64,000 nucleotides of DNA, from assembly GCA_030429495.1 (NCBI GenBank), contig JAUIFH010000013.1, positions 1 through 64,000 of the forward strand, in the 5' to 3' direction. Positions 43,562 to 58,169 of this stretch are shown piece by piece. Within the stretch, counting starts at the first letter, position 1. The number at the start of each line of letters is the position of its first letter. This stretch comes from Alphaproteobacteria bacterium. Its GTDB lineage: Bacteria > Pseudomonadota > Alphaproteobacteria > Rhodobacterales > Rhodobacteraceae. Below the pieces are notes generated by a model, which was given only the letters and a program-made list of their open reading frames with translations, did not search any database and had not been told where the DNA came from. The position numbers were made by a program, and so were the translations under genes.

Positions 43562-44980
43562 TCAGGACGTTGCGTCGGGCACGGTCTTACCGGGATTGAG
43601 GATGCCGGCGGGGTCGAAAGCCGTCTTCAGCGCGCGCATGAGGTCGAGAGCGGCCGGGTCCTTGCGCCGCCGCATGGAGGAGAGTTTCGAGAGGCCGATC
43701 CCGTGTTCGGCGGAGAACGAGCCGCCGAGATCGGTGACGATATCCTCGACCGCCTCGGTCAGGGCCTCGTCGAGTACCTTGTCCGTTCGCGTCGGGAAGA
43801 TCGTGAAATGCAGGTTGCCGTCGCCGAGATGAGCGACGGTATTCGTCGCCGCGCCGGGGTCGATGCCCTCGACGGCGGCCAGTGCGCGGGTCAGGAACGG
43901 ATCGACCCGGTCAAGCGGCAGGGCGACATCGGTGTCAACGGTATGACCGAAGCCGATCGTGATCTCAGCGGCCGCCTCGCGGCGGGCCCAGATCGCGGCG
44001 CGCTGAGCCTCCGTTTGCGCAATGATCGCGTCGAGGATCAGGTCTTCTTCCATCATCGCGGCGAGTGTCTCTTCGAGAAGGCTGGTCAGCGGAACGGAGC
44101 CGTCGGGCAGCGGCGTCGTGTCGCGCGGGGCGGTGGCGCCGAGTTCGACGAGGATCGTCACGTCGTGGATATCGGCGAAGGGCAGGCCGAGATCGGGGCG
44201 GCGGTCGCGCAGCTGTTCCAGATAGGTGCGCGGCATGAACTCGAACGCCTCGACCAGTCCGCCGGTCGCCTCCTGCAGCCGGTTGAGGAGCATCAGCGCG
44301 GCGGGAAGCGAGGGCGCAGCAAGCATCGCCGTCGCATGAGCCCTGGGTTGCGGCACGAGTTTCATCACGGCGGCGGTGATGATGCCCAGCGTACCCTCGG
44401 CACCGATCAGCAGGTCCTTCAGGGCGTAGCCGGAATTATCCTTGTGCAGTTCCGACATCAGGTTCAGGACGCGGCCATCGGCAAGCACGGCTTCAATCCC
44501 GAGGCAGAGGGCACGGGTCGTGCCGTAGCGAAGGACGTTCGAGCCGCCGGCATTGGTCGACAGCACACCGCCGATCGTGGCCGAACCGCGCGCGCCGAAC
44601 CAGAGCGGGAAGTAGAGGTCATTCGCCGCTGCGGCATCGTGCAGCGAGGACAGGATGGTGCCGGCCTCGACCACCGCGACGCGCGCCTCCGGCTTGACCT
44701 CCCGGATGCGGTTCATCCGCTCCAGCGAGAGAAGGAGCGCGTCGTTCGCTGAGGTCGCGCCGGTCAGGCCGGTGCGTCCGCCCGCCGGAACCACGGCAAG
44801 CCGCTCGGACTGGGCTAGGCGAAGGATTGCGGCGACCTCGGCGGTACTGCCGGGGCGCAGGACGGCCAGCGGTTCCGCGCTGTATTTTCCCGTCCAGTCG
44901 CGGCGATAGGGGGTCGTATCTGCGCCGGTGAGGACGTTGGCGGCGCCGACAATGTCGGCAAGGCGGCGGGTGAGGGTCAT
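43562..44980 (-). CDS. FAD-linked oxidase, D-2-hydroxyglutarate/D-lactate dehydrogenase-like
   Basis: 472 residues of the VAO/PCMH flavoprotein family. The FAD-binding N-terminal half has VVPAGGRTGLTGAT and WFGARGSATIGGVLSTNAGG; the C-terminal half has HLGDGNLHF, SAEHGIGLSK and DPAGILNPGK, the signature set of D-2-hydroxyacid dehydrogenases. It oxidises a D-2-hydroxy acid and passes electrons to an acceptor such as quinone or cytochrome. It ends before the secE region and is unrelated to its neighbours in function. Confidence 0.9.
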   Translation of the reverse strand: MTLTRRLADIVGAANVLTGADTTPYRRDWTGKYSAEPLAVLRPGSTAEVAAILRLAQSERLAVVPAGGRTGLTGATSANDALLLSLERMNRIREVKPEARVAVVEAGTILSSLHDAAAANDLYFPLWFGARGSATIGGVLSTNAGGSNVLRYGTTRALCLGIEAVLADGRVLNLMSELHKDNSGYALKDLLIGAEGTLGIITAAVMKLVPQPRAHATAMLAAPSLPAALMLLNRLQEATGGLVEAFEFMPRTYLEQLRDRRPDLGLPFADIHDVTILVELGATAPRDTTPLPDGSVPLTSLLEETLAAMMEEDLILDAIIAQTEAQRAAIWARREAAAEITIGFGHTVDTDVALPLDRVDPFLTRALAAVEGIDPGAATNTVAHLGDGNLHFTIFPTRTDKVLDEALTEAVEDIVTDLGGSFSAEHGIGLSKLSSMRRRKDPAALDLMRALKTAFDPAGILNPGKTVPDATS

Positions 44981-45104
44981 GGTGCGGCTCCGTTTTGCGG
45001 CACAGTCGGAGGTTCAGCCGTGGTTTTCCAGCGGTAAATGCGCCGCCGGCAGGGTCGGAACGGATGTACGGGGCCCCTTCCTGCACTGCGACGCCGGTGC
45101 AGGC

Positions 45105-45133
45105 TTGAATTCATGGTCGTCACCGCGTATCTC
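45105..45133 (+). promoter_or_regulatory. Candidate sigma-70 promoter for secE
   Basis: TTGAAT (45105-45110) and TATCTC (45128-45133) are separated by exactly 17 bp, and the -10 ends 34 nt before the secE ATG. Good match and spacing in a GC-rich context; the divergent FAD oxidase gene starts just to the left. Confidence 0.5.
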
Positions 45134-45167
45134 GCTTGCGTTGCAACGACCCGAGGCGAACCCGACC

Positions 45168-45359
45168 ATGGCCACCAATCCGCTCCAATTCCTCCAGCAA
45201 GTGCGCTCGGAGACCGCGAAGGTCCACTGGCCGAACCGCAAGGAAGTGATCACGACGACGGTGATGGTCTTCGTGATGGCGGCCCTGACCTCGGTCTTCT
45301 TCTTCCTCGTCGACCTGGTGATCCGTTTCGGGCTGAACGCGGCGCTTGGCGTCGGCTGA
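45168..45359 (+). CDS. secE: Preprotein translocase subunit SecE
   Basis: 63 residues, the short single-span form usual outside enterobacteria. A cytoplasmic amphipathic helix (LQFLQQVRSETAKVHWPNRK) precedes one membrane helix (TTTVMVFVMAALTSVFFFLVD) that clamps the SecY channel. GAGGCGA lies upstream of the ATG. It begins the secE-nusG-rplKAJL-rpoBC block. No tRNA-Trp gene, common before secE in other bacteria, is present here. Confidence 0.95.
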   Translation: MATNPLQFLQQVRSETAKVHWPNRKEVITTTVMVFVMAALTSVFFFLVDLVIRFGLNAALGVG

Positions 45360-45544
45360 CGGGAAGGTCAGGTTCCGGCCTTGAAATCCGGGGCGAACGC
45401 CTGTAGTTGAGGCCAACTTTCCCGGCACCGGCGCGCAACGATTCGGTATGCGCGCTGTTTTTTGTTCGGGTGGGTCTGGGGCAACCCATTGGAATTCTGG
45501 AATAATCCGGCGATGTATTGCCGGTCGAGCGGGGTCGAAGGCAG

Positions 45545-46078
45545 ATGGCGAAGCGGTGGTATTCGGTGAGCGTTCTCTCGAATTTCGAGAAGAAGATCGC
45601 CGAACAGATCAAGCATTCGGTCGCCGAGAAGGGCCTTGAGGACGAGATCGACGAAGTTCTCGTCCCGACCGAGGAAGTGCTGGAGATCCGCCGCGGCAAG
45701 AAGGTGACTTCCGAGCGCCGCTTCATGCCGGGCTACGTGCTCGTGCACATGGAAATGACCGACCGGGGCTATCACCTGATTACCTCGATCAACCGCGTGA
45801 CCGGCTTTCTTGGCCCGCAGGGTAAGCCGATGCCGATGCGCGACGCCGAGGTGAACGCGATCCTGAACCGTGTCGAAGAAGGCGAAGCCGCGCCGCGCAA
45901 CCTGATCCGGTTCGAGATCGGCGAGCAGGTGAAGGTGACCGACGGGCCGTTCGACGGCTTCTCGGGCATGGTCGAGGAAGTGGACGAACATACGAGCCGC
46001 CTGAAGGTAACGGTCTCGATCTTCGGCCGGCCGACGCCGGTCGAGCTGGAATTCACGCAGGTGCAGAAGGTCGCCTGA
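45545..46078 (+). CDS. nusG: Transcription termination/antitermination factor NusG
   Basis: 177 residues from ATG 45545. NGN domain (WYSVSVLSNFEKKIAEQIK ... PGYVLVHMEM) contacts RNA polymerase, and the C-terminal KOW domain (EIGEQVKVTDGPFDGFSGMV) binds Rho or S10. Normal length and order. About 185 nt separate it from secE, longer than usual, and could hold a second promoter, but I could not define one. Confidence 0.97.
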   Translation: MAKRWYSVSVLSNFEKKIAEQIKHSVAEKGLEDEIDEVLVPTEEVLEIRRGKKVTSERRFMPGYVLVHMEMTDRGYHLITSINRVTGFLGPQGKPMPMRDAEVNAILNRVEEGEAAPRNLIRFEIGEQVKVTDGPFDGFSGMVEEVDEHTSRLKVTVSIFGRPTPVELEFTQVQKVA

Positions 46079-46173
46079 CGTGTGAGCCGTGGGAGGCGAT
46101 TCCGGGTCAAGCCCGGGAGGACCGGACCACTAAACTTCATCCTTCGGGATGACAGTGACAAAGGAGAGGCCAG

Positions 46174-46626
46174 ATGGCCAAGAAAGTGGTTGGGCAGCTC
46201 AAGCTGCAAATCAAGGCGGGGCAGGCCAACCCCTCGCCCCCCGTTGGTCCGGCGCTGGGTCAGCGCGGCATCAACATTATGGAATTCTGCAAGGCCTTCA
46301 ACGCGAAGACGCAGGAGATGGAGCAGGGCGCACCGATCCCCGTTGTCATCACCTACTACGCCGACAAGTCGTTCAGCTTCGAGACCAAGACCTCGCCTGC
46401 ATCCTTCTACCTTAAGAAGGCGGCCGGGCTGAAGCCGGTGGGCAAACGCAACCGTCCGCGCGGCTCCGAAAAGCCGGGCCGCGAAACGGCCGGCTACGTG
46501 ACCGTGGCGCAGGTGCGCGAGATCGCCGAAGCCAAGATGAAGGACCTGTCCGCGAACGACGTCGAGGCCGCGATGCAGATCATCCTCGGCTCCGCCCGTT
46601 CGATCGGTATCGAGGTGAAGGGGTAA
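46174..46626 (+). CDS. rplK: 50S ribosomal protein L11
   Basis: 150 residues with the proline-rich N-terminal segment [20 protein letters not shown] that binds GTPase-associated centre 23S rRNA, and the C-terminal RNA-binding domain ending SARSIGIEV. It forms the stalk base with L10. AAAGGAG lies upstream. It is 3 nt before rplA, so both are co-translated. Confidence 0.98.
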   Translation: MAKKVVGQLKLQIKAGQANPSPPVGPALGQRGINIMEFCKAFNAKTQEMEQGAPIPVVITYYADKSFSFETKTSPASFYLKKAAGLKPVGKRNRPRGSEKPGRETAGYVTVAQVREIAEAKMKDLSANDVEAAMQIILGSARSIGIEVKG

Positions 46627-46629
46627 GTC

Positions 46630-47328
46630 ATGGCCAAGCTTGGAAAACGCACCACGGCGGCCCGCGCCGCCTTCGATGGCAAGACCAATCTCTCGGTCGA
46701 GGATGCCGTCAAGCTGATCAAGGGCGCTGCGTCGGCGAAGTTCGACGAGACGCTTGAGATCGCGATGAACCTCGGCGTCGATCCACGCCATGCCGACCAG
46801 ATGGTCCGCGGTGTCGTGACGCTGCCGAACGGCACCGGCAAGACGGTGCGCGTGGCCGTCTTCGCCCGCGGTCCGAAGGCCGATGAGGCGACCGCAGCCG
46901 GGGCCGACATCGTTGGCGCCGAAGACCTGATGGAGACGATCCAGTCCGGCAAGATCGAATTCGACCGTTGCATCGCGACGCCGGACATGATGCCGCTGGT
47001 CGGTCGCCTCGGCAAAATCCTCGGCCCGCGCAACCTGATGCCGAACCCGAAGGTCGGCACGGTGACGATGGACGTGGACGCCGCGGTGAAAGCCGCGAAG
47101 GGCGGCGAAGTGCAGTTCAAGGTCGAGAAGGCCGGCGTCATTCATGCCGGTGTCGGCAAAGTGTCGTTCGACGAGGGCAAGCTGGCCGAGAACGTCCGCG
47201 CTTTCGTCGATGCCGTTTCGAAGGCCAAGCCCTCGGGCGCGAAGGGCGCGTACCTGAAGAAGGTCTCGCTCTCCTCGACCATGGGGCCGGGCGTGAGCGT
47301 CGATCTCACGTCGGCCGCCGCGGAGTAA
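46630..47328 (+). CDS. rplA: 50S ribosomal protein L1
   Basis: 232 residues, the L1 stalk protein involved in E-site tRNA release. Recognised by the [17 protein letters not shown] start, [11 protein letters not shown], the [18 protein letters not shown] motif in the middle domain and the conserved [16 protein letters not shown]-like end. In other bacteria L1 represses its own rplK-rplA mRNA. Spacing from rplK is 3 nt. Confidence 0.98.
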   Translation: MAKLGKRTTAARAAFDGKTNLSVEDAVKLIKGAASAKFDETLEIAMNLGVDPRHADQMVRGVVTLPNGTGKTVRVAVFARGPKADEATAAGADIVGAEDLMETIQSGKIEFDRCIATPDMMPLVGRLGKILGPRNLMPNPKVGTVTMDVDAAVKAAKGGEVQFKVEKAGVIHAGVGKVSFDEGKLAENVRAFVDAVSKAKPSGAKGAYLKKVSLSSTMGPGVSVDLTSAAAE

Positions 47329-47572
47329 GCGCGGAACAAGAATTTGCCGGGCCTCGCCCGGTGAATGGCGGGGCTTGGAAAAGCCCCGTCCTGTCCGAGA
47401 CGGAGGGTGGGGGAAACTCCATAAGTCCTTCCTGAGATGGGGAACGGGACTGGAATTTCCGGGGCTTTGCCTCGGGCGATCCTGGCCTCGGGACCATCAC
47501 GGACCCGAACGCCCCCAGACGATCGGGGGCAAATAAGAGCCGGGGGGAAACCCCCATACTTGGAGTGAAACC
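47329..47572 (+). ncRNA. Structured leader upstream of rplJ (L10-leader-like)
   Basis: The 244-nt gap is rich in hairpins: CCGGGC-CTC-GCCCGG (47347-47361), CGGGGCTT-GGAA-AAGCCCCG (47369-47388), GCCCCC...GGGGGC (47511-47530) and GGGGG-GAAA-CCCCC (47542-47555). The last ends 5 nt before the TTGGAG ribosome site. In bacteria the L10-L12 complex binds such a leader to repress rplJ-rplL. The consensus kink-turn was not verified, so this is an inference from position and structure. Confidence 0.6.
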
Positions 47573-48088
47573 GTGGATAGAGCCCAGAAAGAGAAAGTGG
47601 TCGAGGAACTCGGCCAGATCTTCGAAAGCTCTGGCGTCGTGGTGGTTGCCCACTACGAAGGCATGACGGTTGCTCAGATGCAGGACCTGCGCGCATCCAT
47701 GCGTGAAGCGGGTGGGTCCGTCCGTGTCGCCAAGAACAGGCTCGCCAAGATCGCCCTTGAGGGAAAGCCCTGCGCAAGCATCGGCAATCTTCTGACGGGC
47801 ATGACCGTACTCGCCTATTCCGAGGACCCTGTCGCAGCAGCGAAGGTCGCGGACAAGTACGCCAAGGCAAACGAGAAATTCGTTGTCCTCGGTGGTGCAA
47901 TGGGCGAGACGGCGCTGGACCAGGCCGGTGTCAAAGCCGTTGCCGCCATGCCGTCGCGCGAGGAGCTTATCGCTTCCATCGTCGGCTGCATCGGCGCACC
48001 TGCTTCGAACATCGCCGGGGCCATTGGCGCACCTGCTTCGAACATCGCGGGCATCCTTTCCACTCTGGAAGAGCGGGAAGCCGCGTGA
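47573..48088 (+). CDS. rplJ: 50S ribosomal protein L10
   Basis: 171 residues from GTG 47573 with TTGGAG upstream. It forms the stalk base and carries the L7/L12 dimers. Typical features are [34 protein letters not shown] and the C-terminal helix that binds L12. Near the C-terminus the segment [11 protein letters not shown] is encoded twice in tandem. It starts the L10 regulatory unit and is followed after 66 nt by rplL. Confidence 0.97.
   Translation: MDRAQKEKVVEELGQIFESSGVVVVAHYEGMTVAQMQDLRASMREAGGSVRVAKNRLAKIALEGKPCASIGNLLTGMTVLAYSEDPVAAAKVADKYAKANEKFVVLGGAMGETALDQAGVKAVAAMPSREELIASIVGCIGAPASNIAGAIGAPASNIAGILSTLEEREAA
47990..48055 (+). repeat. 33-bp tandem repeat inside rplJ
   Basis: Two adjacent 33-nt copies (47990-48022 and 48023-48055) each encode [10 protein letters not shown] plus one residue; 23 consecutive bases are identical between them. 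In-frame, so it lengthens the hinge before the L12-binding helix by 11 residues. Similar Gly-Ala-rich doublets may occur in relatives. Confidence 0.85.
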
Positions 48089-48154
48089 GCAACTTCGTGA
48101 CTTCGTGGGGTTAAACCCGACGTTGGAACACATATATAGGAACGGAACAGAGAA

Positions 48155-48532
48155 ATGGCTGATCTGAAGAAACTCGCCGAAGAGATCGTGAACCTCACGC
48201 TCCTCGAGGCCCAGGAACTGAAAACCATCCTGAAGGACGAGTACGGCATCGAGCCCGCCGCCGGCGGCGCGGTGATGATGGCCGGGCCGGCTGCTGGTGG
48301 CGCTGCTGAAGCCGCCGAAGAAAAGACCGAGTTCGACGTTGTCCTGACCGATGCCGGCGCGCAGAAGATCAACGTGATCAAGGAAGTGCGCGCGATCACC
48401 GGTCTCGGCCTGAAGGAAGCCAAGGACCTCGTCGAGGCCGGCGGCAAGGTCAAGGAAGGCGCGGCGAAGGCCGAAGCCGAAGAGATCAAGAAGAAGCTCG
48501 AAGAGGCTGGCGCCAAGGTCGAGCTCAAGTAA
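48155..48532 (+). CDS. rplL: 50S ribosomal protein L7/L12
   Basis: 125 residues. N-terminal dimerisation domain ([19 protein letters not shown]), an Ala/Gly/Met hinge ([19 protein letters not shown]), and a C-terminal domain ([37 protein letters not shown]) that recruits translation GTPases. Multi-copy stalk protein; the hinge is slightly long. It is downstream of rplJ with its own AACGGAACAGAG-type ribosome site. Confidence 0.98.
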   Translation: MADLKKLAEEIVNLTLLEAQELKTILKDEYGIEPAAGGAVMMAGPAAGGAAEAAEEKTEFDVVLTDAGAQKINVIKEVRAITGLGLKEAKDLVEAGGKVKEGAAKAEAEEIKKKLEEAGAKVELK

Positions 48533-48570
48533 ATCGGGCGGGGTGCAGTCGCACTCCAACCGTTGATATT

Positions 48571-48600
48571 GGCTGGGTCCGGACTTTTCCGGGCCCAGCC
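48571..48600 (+). promoter_or_regulatory. Hairpin in the rplL-rpoB gap (attenuator or processing site)
   Basis: A 12-bp stem with one G-T wobble (GGCTGGGTCCGG/CCGGGCCCAGCC) and loop ACTTTT lies 39 nt after rplL. No T tract follows, so it is not a standard terminator. In other bacteria this gap holds a partial terminator and an RNase III site that lower rpoBC expression relative to the ribosomal genes. Confidence 0.55.
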
Positions 48601-48776
48601 GAACCTGTCTTGGCAGGGGCATCGCACCCGATGCCCCTTCCAAGGCGCGGTTAAAAGGTTCGGGAGCCCTCCGGTGGGACGGCGGGCATGAATTGAACCT
48701 ACCCCCTATTCGCAAGCGGCGCGGCCCGTGTCCCCGACGGCCCGCACCCGCGAAGAGACGAAAGGTGACGACGAGC

Positions 48777-52910
<4,134 letters not shown>

Positions 52911-52958
52911 GGGCGTACGCGCCCCCACTTTCCCATCCCCTGATATGAAGGACGCAAG

Positions 52959-55900
52959 ATGAACCAGGAACTGACCAACAACCCGTTCAACCCGCTGACG
53001 CCGCCGAAGCAGTTCGACGAGATCAAGATCTCGCTTGCTTCGCCCGAGCGTATCCTGTCGTGGTCCTACGGGGAGATTAAAAAGCCCGAGACGATCAACT
53101 ACCGCACGTTCAAGCCCGAGCGTGACGGCCTGTTCTGTGCCCGTATCTTCGGGCCGATCAAGGACTACGAATGCCTCTGCGGCAAATACAAGCGCATGAA
53201 GTATCGCGGCGTCGTCTGCGAGAAATGCGGTGTCGAGGTGACGCTCCAGAAGGTGCGGCGCGAGCGGATGGGCCATATCGAACTGGCCGCCCCCGTCGCC
53301 CATATCTGGTTCCTGAAGTCGCTGCCGAGCCGCATCGGCCTCATGCTCGACATGACGCTGCGCGATCTTGAGCGCATCCTCTACTTCGAGAACTATGTTG
53401 TGATCGAGCCGGGTCTGACGGACCTCTCCTACGGTCAGTTGATGACCGAAGAAGAGTACATGGACGCGCAGGATCAGTACGGCGCGGACGCCTTCACCGC
53501 CAATATCGGCGCCGAGGCGATCCGCGAGATGCTGAGCCAGATCGACCTGGAGGCGACCGCCGAACAGCTGCGCGAAGAGTTGAAGGAAGCCACGGGTGAG
53601 CTGAAGCCGAAGAAGATCATCAAGCGGCTGAAAATCGTCGAGAGCTTCCTTGAATCCGGCAACCGTCCGGAATGGATGGTGCTGACCGTCGTTCCAGTCA
53701 TCCCGCCGGAACTGCGCCCGCTGGTCCCGCTGGATGGCGGCCGCTTCGCGACCTCGGACCTCAACGATCTCTATCGCCGGGTCATCAACCGGAACAACCG
53801 TCTCAAGCGGCTGATCGAACTGCGCGCACCCGACATCATCGTCCGCAACGAAAAGCGGATGCTGCAGGAATCGGTCGACGCTCTGTTCGACAACGGCCGT
53901 CGCGGCCGGGTCATCACGGGTGCCAACAAGCGCCCGCTGAAGTCGCTGTCGGACATGCTCAAGGGCAAGCAGGGCCGGTTCCGCCAGAACCTTCTCGGCA
54001 AGCGGGTCGACTTCTCGGGCCGTTCGGTCATCGTAACCGGCCCGGAACTGAAGCTGCACCAGTGTGGCCTGCCGAAGAAGATGGCACTCGAACTCTTCAA
54101 GCCGTTCATCTACTCGCGGCTTGAGGCGAAGGGTCTGTCCTCGACCGTCAAACAGGCGAAGAAGCTGGTCGAGAAAGAGCGTCCCGAGGTTTGGGACATC
54201 CTCGACGAGGTGATCCGCGAGCATCCGGTGCTGCTGAACCGCGCGCCGACGCTGCACCGTCTGGGCATCCAGGCGTTCGAACCGGTGCTGATCGAAGGCA
54301 AGGCGATCCAGCTTCACCCGCTGGTCTGCTCGGCGTTCAACGCTGACTTCGACGGCGATCAGATGGCCGTCCATGTGCCGCTGTCGCTGGAAGCGCAGCT
54401 TGAAGCGCGTGTCCTGATGATGTCGACGAACAACGTTCTGTCGCCCGCCAACGGCGCGCCGATCATCGTTCCGTCGCAGGACATGGTCCTTGGTCTCTAC
54501 TACGTTTCGATGATGCGCGAGGGGATGAAGGGCGAAGGCATGATCTTTGCCGATGCCGACGAGGTGCAGCACGCACTCGACGCGGGCGAGGTGCATCTGC
54601 ACTCCAAGATCACTGCGCGGATTCGTCAGATCGACGATGAGGGCAACGAAGTCCTCATGCGGTTCGAAACCACGCCGGGCCGGGTGCGGCTTGGCGCGCT
54701 TCTGCCGCTGAACGCTAAGGCGCCGTTTGAACTGGTCAACCGTCTTCTTCGGAAGAAGGACGTGCAGAATGTCATTGACACCGTCTACCGCTATTGCGGC
54801 CAGAAGGAGTCGGTCATTTTCTGCGACCAGATCATGGGTCTCGGTTTCCGTGAAGCCTTCAAGGCGGGTATCTCGTTCGGCAAGGACGACATGGTGATCC
54901 CCGAAACCAAGTGGGGCATCGTCAACGACGTCCGCGACCAGGTGAAGGAATTCGAACAGCAGTACATGGACGGCCTGATCACCCAGGGTGAGAAGTACAA
55001 CAAGGTCGTCGATGCCTGGTCGAAATGTTCCGACGCCGTAGCGCAGGCGATGATGGGCGAGATCTCGGCCGTCCGGAAGGACGATGCCGGCGCCGAGATG
55101 GAGCCGAACAGCGTCTACATGATGTCGCACTCGGGTGCTCGGGGCTCGCCCGCGCAGATGAAGCAGCTTGGCGGTATGCGTGGCCTGATGGCCAAGCCGT
55201 CGGGCGAGATCATCGAGACGCCGATCATCTCGAACTTCAAGGAAGGTCTGACCGTTCTTGAATACTTCAACTCGACCCACGGCGCCAGGAAGGGTCTGGC
55301 CGATACCGCGCTGAAGACGGCGAACTCGGGCTATCTGACCCGTCGTCTCGTCGACGTGGCGCAGGATTGCATCGTGCGGATGCCGGATTGCGGCACCGAC
55401 CGTGCGATCACGGCCTCGGCCGCGGTCAATGATGGAGAGGTCGTCTCGCCGCTCAGCGAGCGCATCCTCGGCCGGGTTTCGGCCGATGACGTGCTGGTGC
55501 CGGGATCGGACGAGATCATCGTGCGGAGGAACGAGCTGATCGACGAACGCAAGGCGGACGCGGTGGAAGCCGCGGGCGTGGCGTCCGTCCGCATCCGCTC
55601 GGCGCTGACCTGCGAAGCCGAAGAGGGCGTCTGCGCCGCGTGCTACGGCCGCGATCTTGCGCGCGGTACGCTCGTGAACATCGGCGAGGCTGTCGGCATC
55701 ATCGCCGCGCAGTCGATCGGTGAACCGGGCACGCAGCTGACGATGCGGACCTTCCACATCGGCGGCATCGCGCAAGGCGGTCAGCAGTCCTTCCAGGAAG
55801 CAAGCCAGGAAGGCAAGGTCGAGTTCCGCAACCCGATGCTGCTGGAAAACGCAGCCGGCGAGCAGATCGTGACCGGCCGCAACATGCAGATCGCCATCAT

Positions 55901-57215
55901 CGACGAGAACGGTCAGGAACGGGCATCGCACAAGATCGCTTATGGCGCGAAGATCCACGTCAAGGACGGCGCGGCCGTCAAGCGTGGCGCCAAGCTTTAC
56001 GAGTGGGACCCGTACACCCTGCCGATCATCGCCGAAAAGAGCGGTGTGGCGAAGTTCGTCGACCTCGTCTCGGGCATCTCGGTCCGCGACGATACCGACG
56101 AGGCGACCGGCATGACCCAGAAGATCGTGACCGACTGGCGCACCGCGCCCAAGGGCAGCGATCTGAAGCCGGAGATCATCGTCATGGATCCGGCGACGGG
56201 CGAACCGATGCGCAGCGATGCGGGCAACCCGGTGACCTACCAGATGTCGGTCGACGCCATTCTGTCGATCGAGGACGGGCAGGAGATCAAGGCCGGTGAC
56301 GTCGTGGCGCGTATCCCGCGCGAAGGTGCGAAGACGAAGGACATCACCGGGGGTCTTCCCCGCGTGGCGGAACTCTTCGAAGCGCGCCGTCCGAAGGACC
56401 ACGCCATCATCGCCGAGATCGAGGGCTATGTCCGCTTCGGCAAGGACTACAAGAACAAGCGTCGGATCACCATCGAGCCGATCGACGAGTCCTTGCAGCC
56501 GGTCGAATACATGGTGCCGAAGGGCAAGCACATTCCGGTTCAGGAAGGTGACCATGTCCAGAAGGGCGACTACATCATGGACGGCAACCCGGCGCCGCAT
56601 GACATCCTGCGCATCATGGGGATCGAGGCCTTGGCCGACTACCTCATCGACGAAGTACAGGACGTCTACCGGCTTCAGGGCGTGAAGATCAACGACAAGC
56701 ACATCGAGGTGATCGTCCGTCAGATGCTTCAGAAGATCGAAATCCTCGACAGCGGGGACTCGACGCTTCTGAAGGGCGAGCACATCGACAAGGCCGAGTT
56801 CGACGAAGAGAATGACAAGGTCATCGCGCGCGGCGGCACCCCCGCCACGGGCGAGCCGGTGCTCCTTGGTATCACCAAGGCCTCGCTCCAGACCCGGTCG
56901 TTCATCTCGGCGGCGTCGTTCCAGGAGACGACGCGGGTCCTGACCGAGGCGTCGGTTCAGGGCAAGCGGGACAAGCTTGTCGGCCTGAAGGAAAACGTCA
57001 TCGTCGGCCGCCTGATTCCGGCCGGTACGGGCGGAGCGACGAGCCGCGTTCGGAAGATCGCGCTCGACCGCGACCAGAAGGTGATCGAAGCCCGCCGAGC
57101 CGAGGCCGAGCAGGCCGCGGCACTCGCCGCGCCGGTTGAGGAAGTGCTCGACGATGTGATCGACATCGAACGCGACAGCGGCCTTGTCGAGACCTTCGAG
57201 AGCCGCGACGGCTAA
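52959..57215 (+). CDS. rpoC: DNA-directed RNA polymerase subunit beta-prime
   Basis: 1418 residues. N-terminal zinc finger [20 protein letters not shown], active-site magnesium motif [12 protein letters not shown], the trigger/bridge region ([18 protein letters not shown]) and the second zinc site [15 protein letters not shown] are all intact. Its own ribosome site (AAGGACG) precedes ATG 52959. The gene ends 16 nt before a strong intrinsic terminator, so the transcription/ribosomal unit stops here. Confidence 0.98.
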   Translation: MNQELTNNPFNPLTPPKQFDEIKISLASPERILSWSYGEIKKPETINYRTFKPERDGLFCARIFGPIKDYECLCGKYKRMKYRGVVCEKCGVEVTLQKVRRERMGHIELAAPVAHIWFLKSLPSRIGLMLDMTLRDLERILYFENYVVIEPGLTDLSYGQLMTEEEYMDAQDQYGADAFTANIGAEAIREMLSQIDLEATAEQLREELKEATGELKPKKIIKRLKIVESFLESGNRPEWMVLTVVPVIPPELRPLVPLDGGRFATSDLNDLYRRVINRNNRLKRLIELRAPDIIVRNEKRMLQESVDALFDNGRRGRVITGANKRPLKSLSDMLKGKQGRFRQNLLGKRVDFSGRSVIVTGPELKLHQCGLPKKMALELFKPFIYSRLEAKGLSSTVKQAKKLVEKERPEVWDILDEVIREHPVLLNRAPTLHRLGIQAFEPVLIEGKAIQLHPLVCSAFNADFDGDQMAVHVPLSLEAQLEARVLMMSTNNVLSPANGAPIIVPSQDMVLGLYYVSMMREGMKGEGMIFADADEVQHALDAGEVHLHSKITARIRQIDDEGNEVLMRFETTPGRVRLGALLPLNAKAPFELVNRLLRKKDVQNVIDTVYRYCGQKESVIFCDQIMGLGFREAFKAGISFGKDDMVIPETKWGIVNDVRDQVKEFEQQYMDGLITQGEKYNKVVDAWSKCSDAVAQAMMGEISAVRKDDAGAEMEPNSVYMMSHSGARGSPAQMKQLGGMRGLMAKPSGEIIETPIISNFKEGLTVLEYFNSTHGARKGLADTALKTANSGYLTRRLVDVAQDCIVRMPDCGTDRAITASAAVNDGEVVSPLSERILGRVSADDVLVPGSDEIIVRRNELIDERKADAVEAAGVASVRIRSALTCEAEEGVCAACYGRDLARGTLVNIGEAVGIIAAQSIGEPGTQLTMRTFHIGGIAQGGQQSFQEASQEGKVEFRNPMLLENAAGEQIVTGRNMQIAIIDENGQERASHKIAYGAKIHVKDGAAVKRGAKLYEWDPYTLPIIAEKSGVAKFVDLVSGISVRDDTDEATGMTQKIVTDWRTAPKGSDLKPEIIVMDPATGEPMRSDAGNPVTYQMSVDAILSIEDGQEIKAGDVVARIPREGAKTKDITGGLPRVAELFEARRPKDHAIIAEIEGYVRFGKDYKNKRRITIEPIDESLQPVEYMVPKGKHIPVQEGDHVQKGDYIMDGNPAPHDILRIMGIEALADYLIDEVQDVYRLQGVKINDKHIEVIVRQMLQKIEILDSGDSTLLKGEHIDKAEFDEENDKVIARGGTPATGEPVLLGITKASLQTRSFISAASFQETTRVLTEASVQGKRDKLVGLKENVIVGRLIPAGTGGATSRVRKIALDRDQKVIEARRAEAEQAAALAAPVEEVLDDVIDIERDSGLVETFESRDG

Positions 57216-57231
57216 GTCGTTGAAATGGATT

Positions 57232-57259
57232 AAAACCCCCGCCGAAAGGCGGGGGTTTT
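57232..57259 (+). terminator. Intrinsic terminator after rpoC
   Basis: A 12-bp inverted repeat AAAACCCCCGCC-GAAA-GGCGGGGGTTTT with a tetraloop and flanking A/T tracts, directly downstream of rpoC. The symmetry makes it bidirectional. Confidence 0.93.
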
Positions 57260-57347
57260 CGTTTGTGTGATTGACATCGGCGGCGGACCGGAAGCACCTT
57301 GCGGGCGCAGTGGCATGAATGCCGGTTTTCCGCGCAGAAGGAACGAC

Positions 57348-58169
57348 GTGCGTCTCCAGGTCCTGGGCCTTTGCAGGTTCTCGCTACTTGTTACGGAAGG
57401 CTTCCGGCGGATGCCCGCCGACCTCGCCGAGCGCCGCACCGCGCTCTACGATCCGGCCCGGCTGGATCAGCGAATGATCTGGTTCGAGCATGTCTTTCTT
57501 CCGGGCCTTCGCGCCCAGACCGATCCGGACTTCACGATGATCGTTGTCACGGGCGAGGATTTCCCTGAACCATGGCGCGGTCGGCTGGCGGCGCTGGCCC
57601 GGTCTGTGCCGCAGATCAAGCTGGTGTTCCTGCCGCCGGGTTCGCATGGCGAGGGGCCGCGAGACGCTTTGCGTGATCATATCGACCCCGGCGCGGATGT
57701 CGTCGCCCAGTTCCGCCAGGACGATGACGACGCCGTTTCTGTGGATTTCGTTCACCGGGTCCGGCAGCTCTTCACCGGCCGCCTGCGGCCGTTGTTCGAG
57801 ATCCAGTCGCGGCTGATGCTTGATTTTGCGCGCGGTTTCATCCTTGCCGGGCATGACGGTGTGCTGTCGCTTTATCCGTTGACGGCACAGTCATGGGCCG
57901 TTGCGCAGGTGATCTACCTACGCCCCGATGACGAACAGACCGTCATGGCATTCCCGCACAAGCACGTCTTCCGCCACATGACGAGCGTGAGCCTCGTCGA
58001 CCGCGTCATGTATGTCCGCGGCGTTCATGACTGGAACGACAGCGGCATACGCGAGCACAAGCTGCCCGAGAGACTGCCGGCGGCCCGCGCCCGCGAATGG
58101 ATCGCCAACCGTTTCGGGATCGACCTCGATGCGGTGGCGCGCGCGCTTGGACTCGATACCGGCCGATGA
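57348..58169 (+). CDS. Putative rhamnosyltransferase family protein
   Basis: 273 residues from GTG 57348 (AAGGA 5 nt upstream). LQVLGLCRFSLL, then WFEHVFLPGLRAQTDPDFTM and FRQDDDDAVSVDFV (DxDD metal/nucleotide-sugar motif), with late VRGVHDWND, match the putative rhamnosyltransferase family. It probably adds a deoxysugar to an envelope glycan, in the cytosol. It overlaps the EamA gene as ATGA, starting the envelope cluster after the rpoC terminator. Confidence 0.75.
   Translation: MRLQVLGLCRFSLLVTEGFRRMPADLAERRTALYDPARLDQRMIWFEHVFLPGLRAQTDPDFTMIVVTGEDFPEPWRGRLAALARSVPQIKLVFLPPGSHGEGPRDALRDHIDPGADVVAQFRQDDDDAVSVDFVHRVRQLFTGRLRPLFEIQSRLMLDFARGFILAGHDGVLSLYPLTAQSWAVAQVIYLRPDDEQTVMAFPHKHVFRHMTSVSLVDRVMYVRGVHDWNDSGIREHKLPERLPAARAREWIANRFGIDLDAVARALGLDTGR

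Noticed and set aside
45000-45167. tRNA-Trp before secE
   Set aside because: Looked for because it is common there; no tRNA-like sequence is present.
48571-48600. Intrinsic terminator after rplL
   Set aside because: The stem is strong, but no T tract follows and rpoB has no obvious own promoter nearby.
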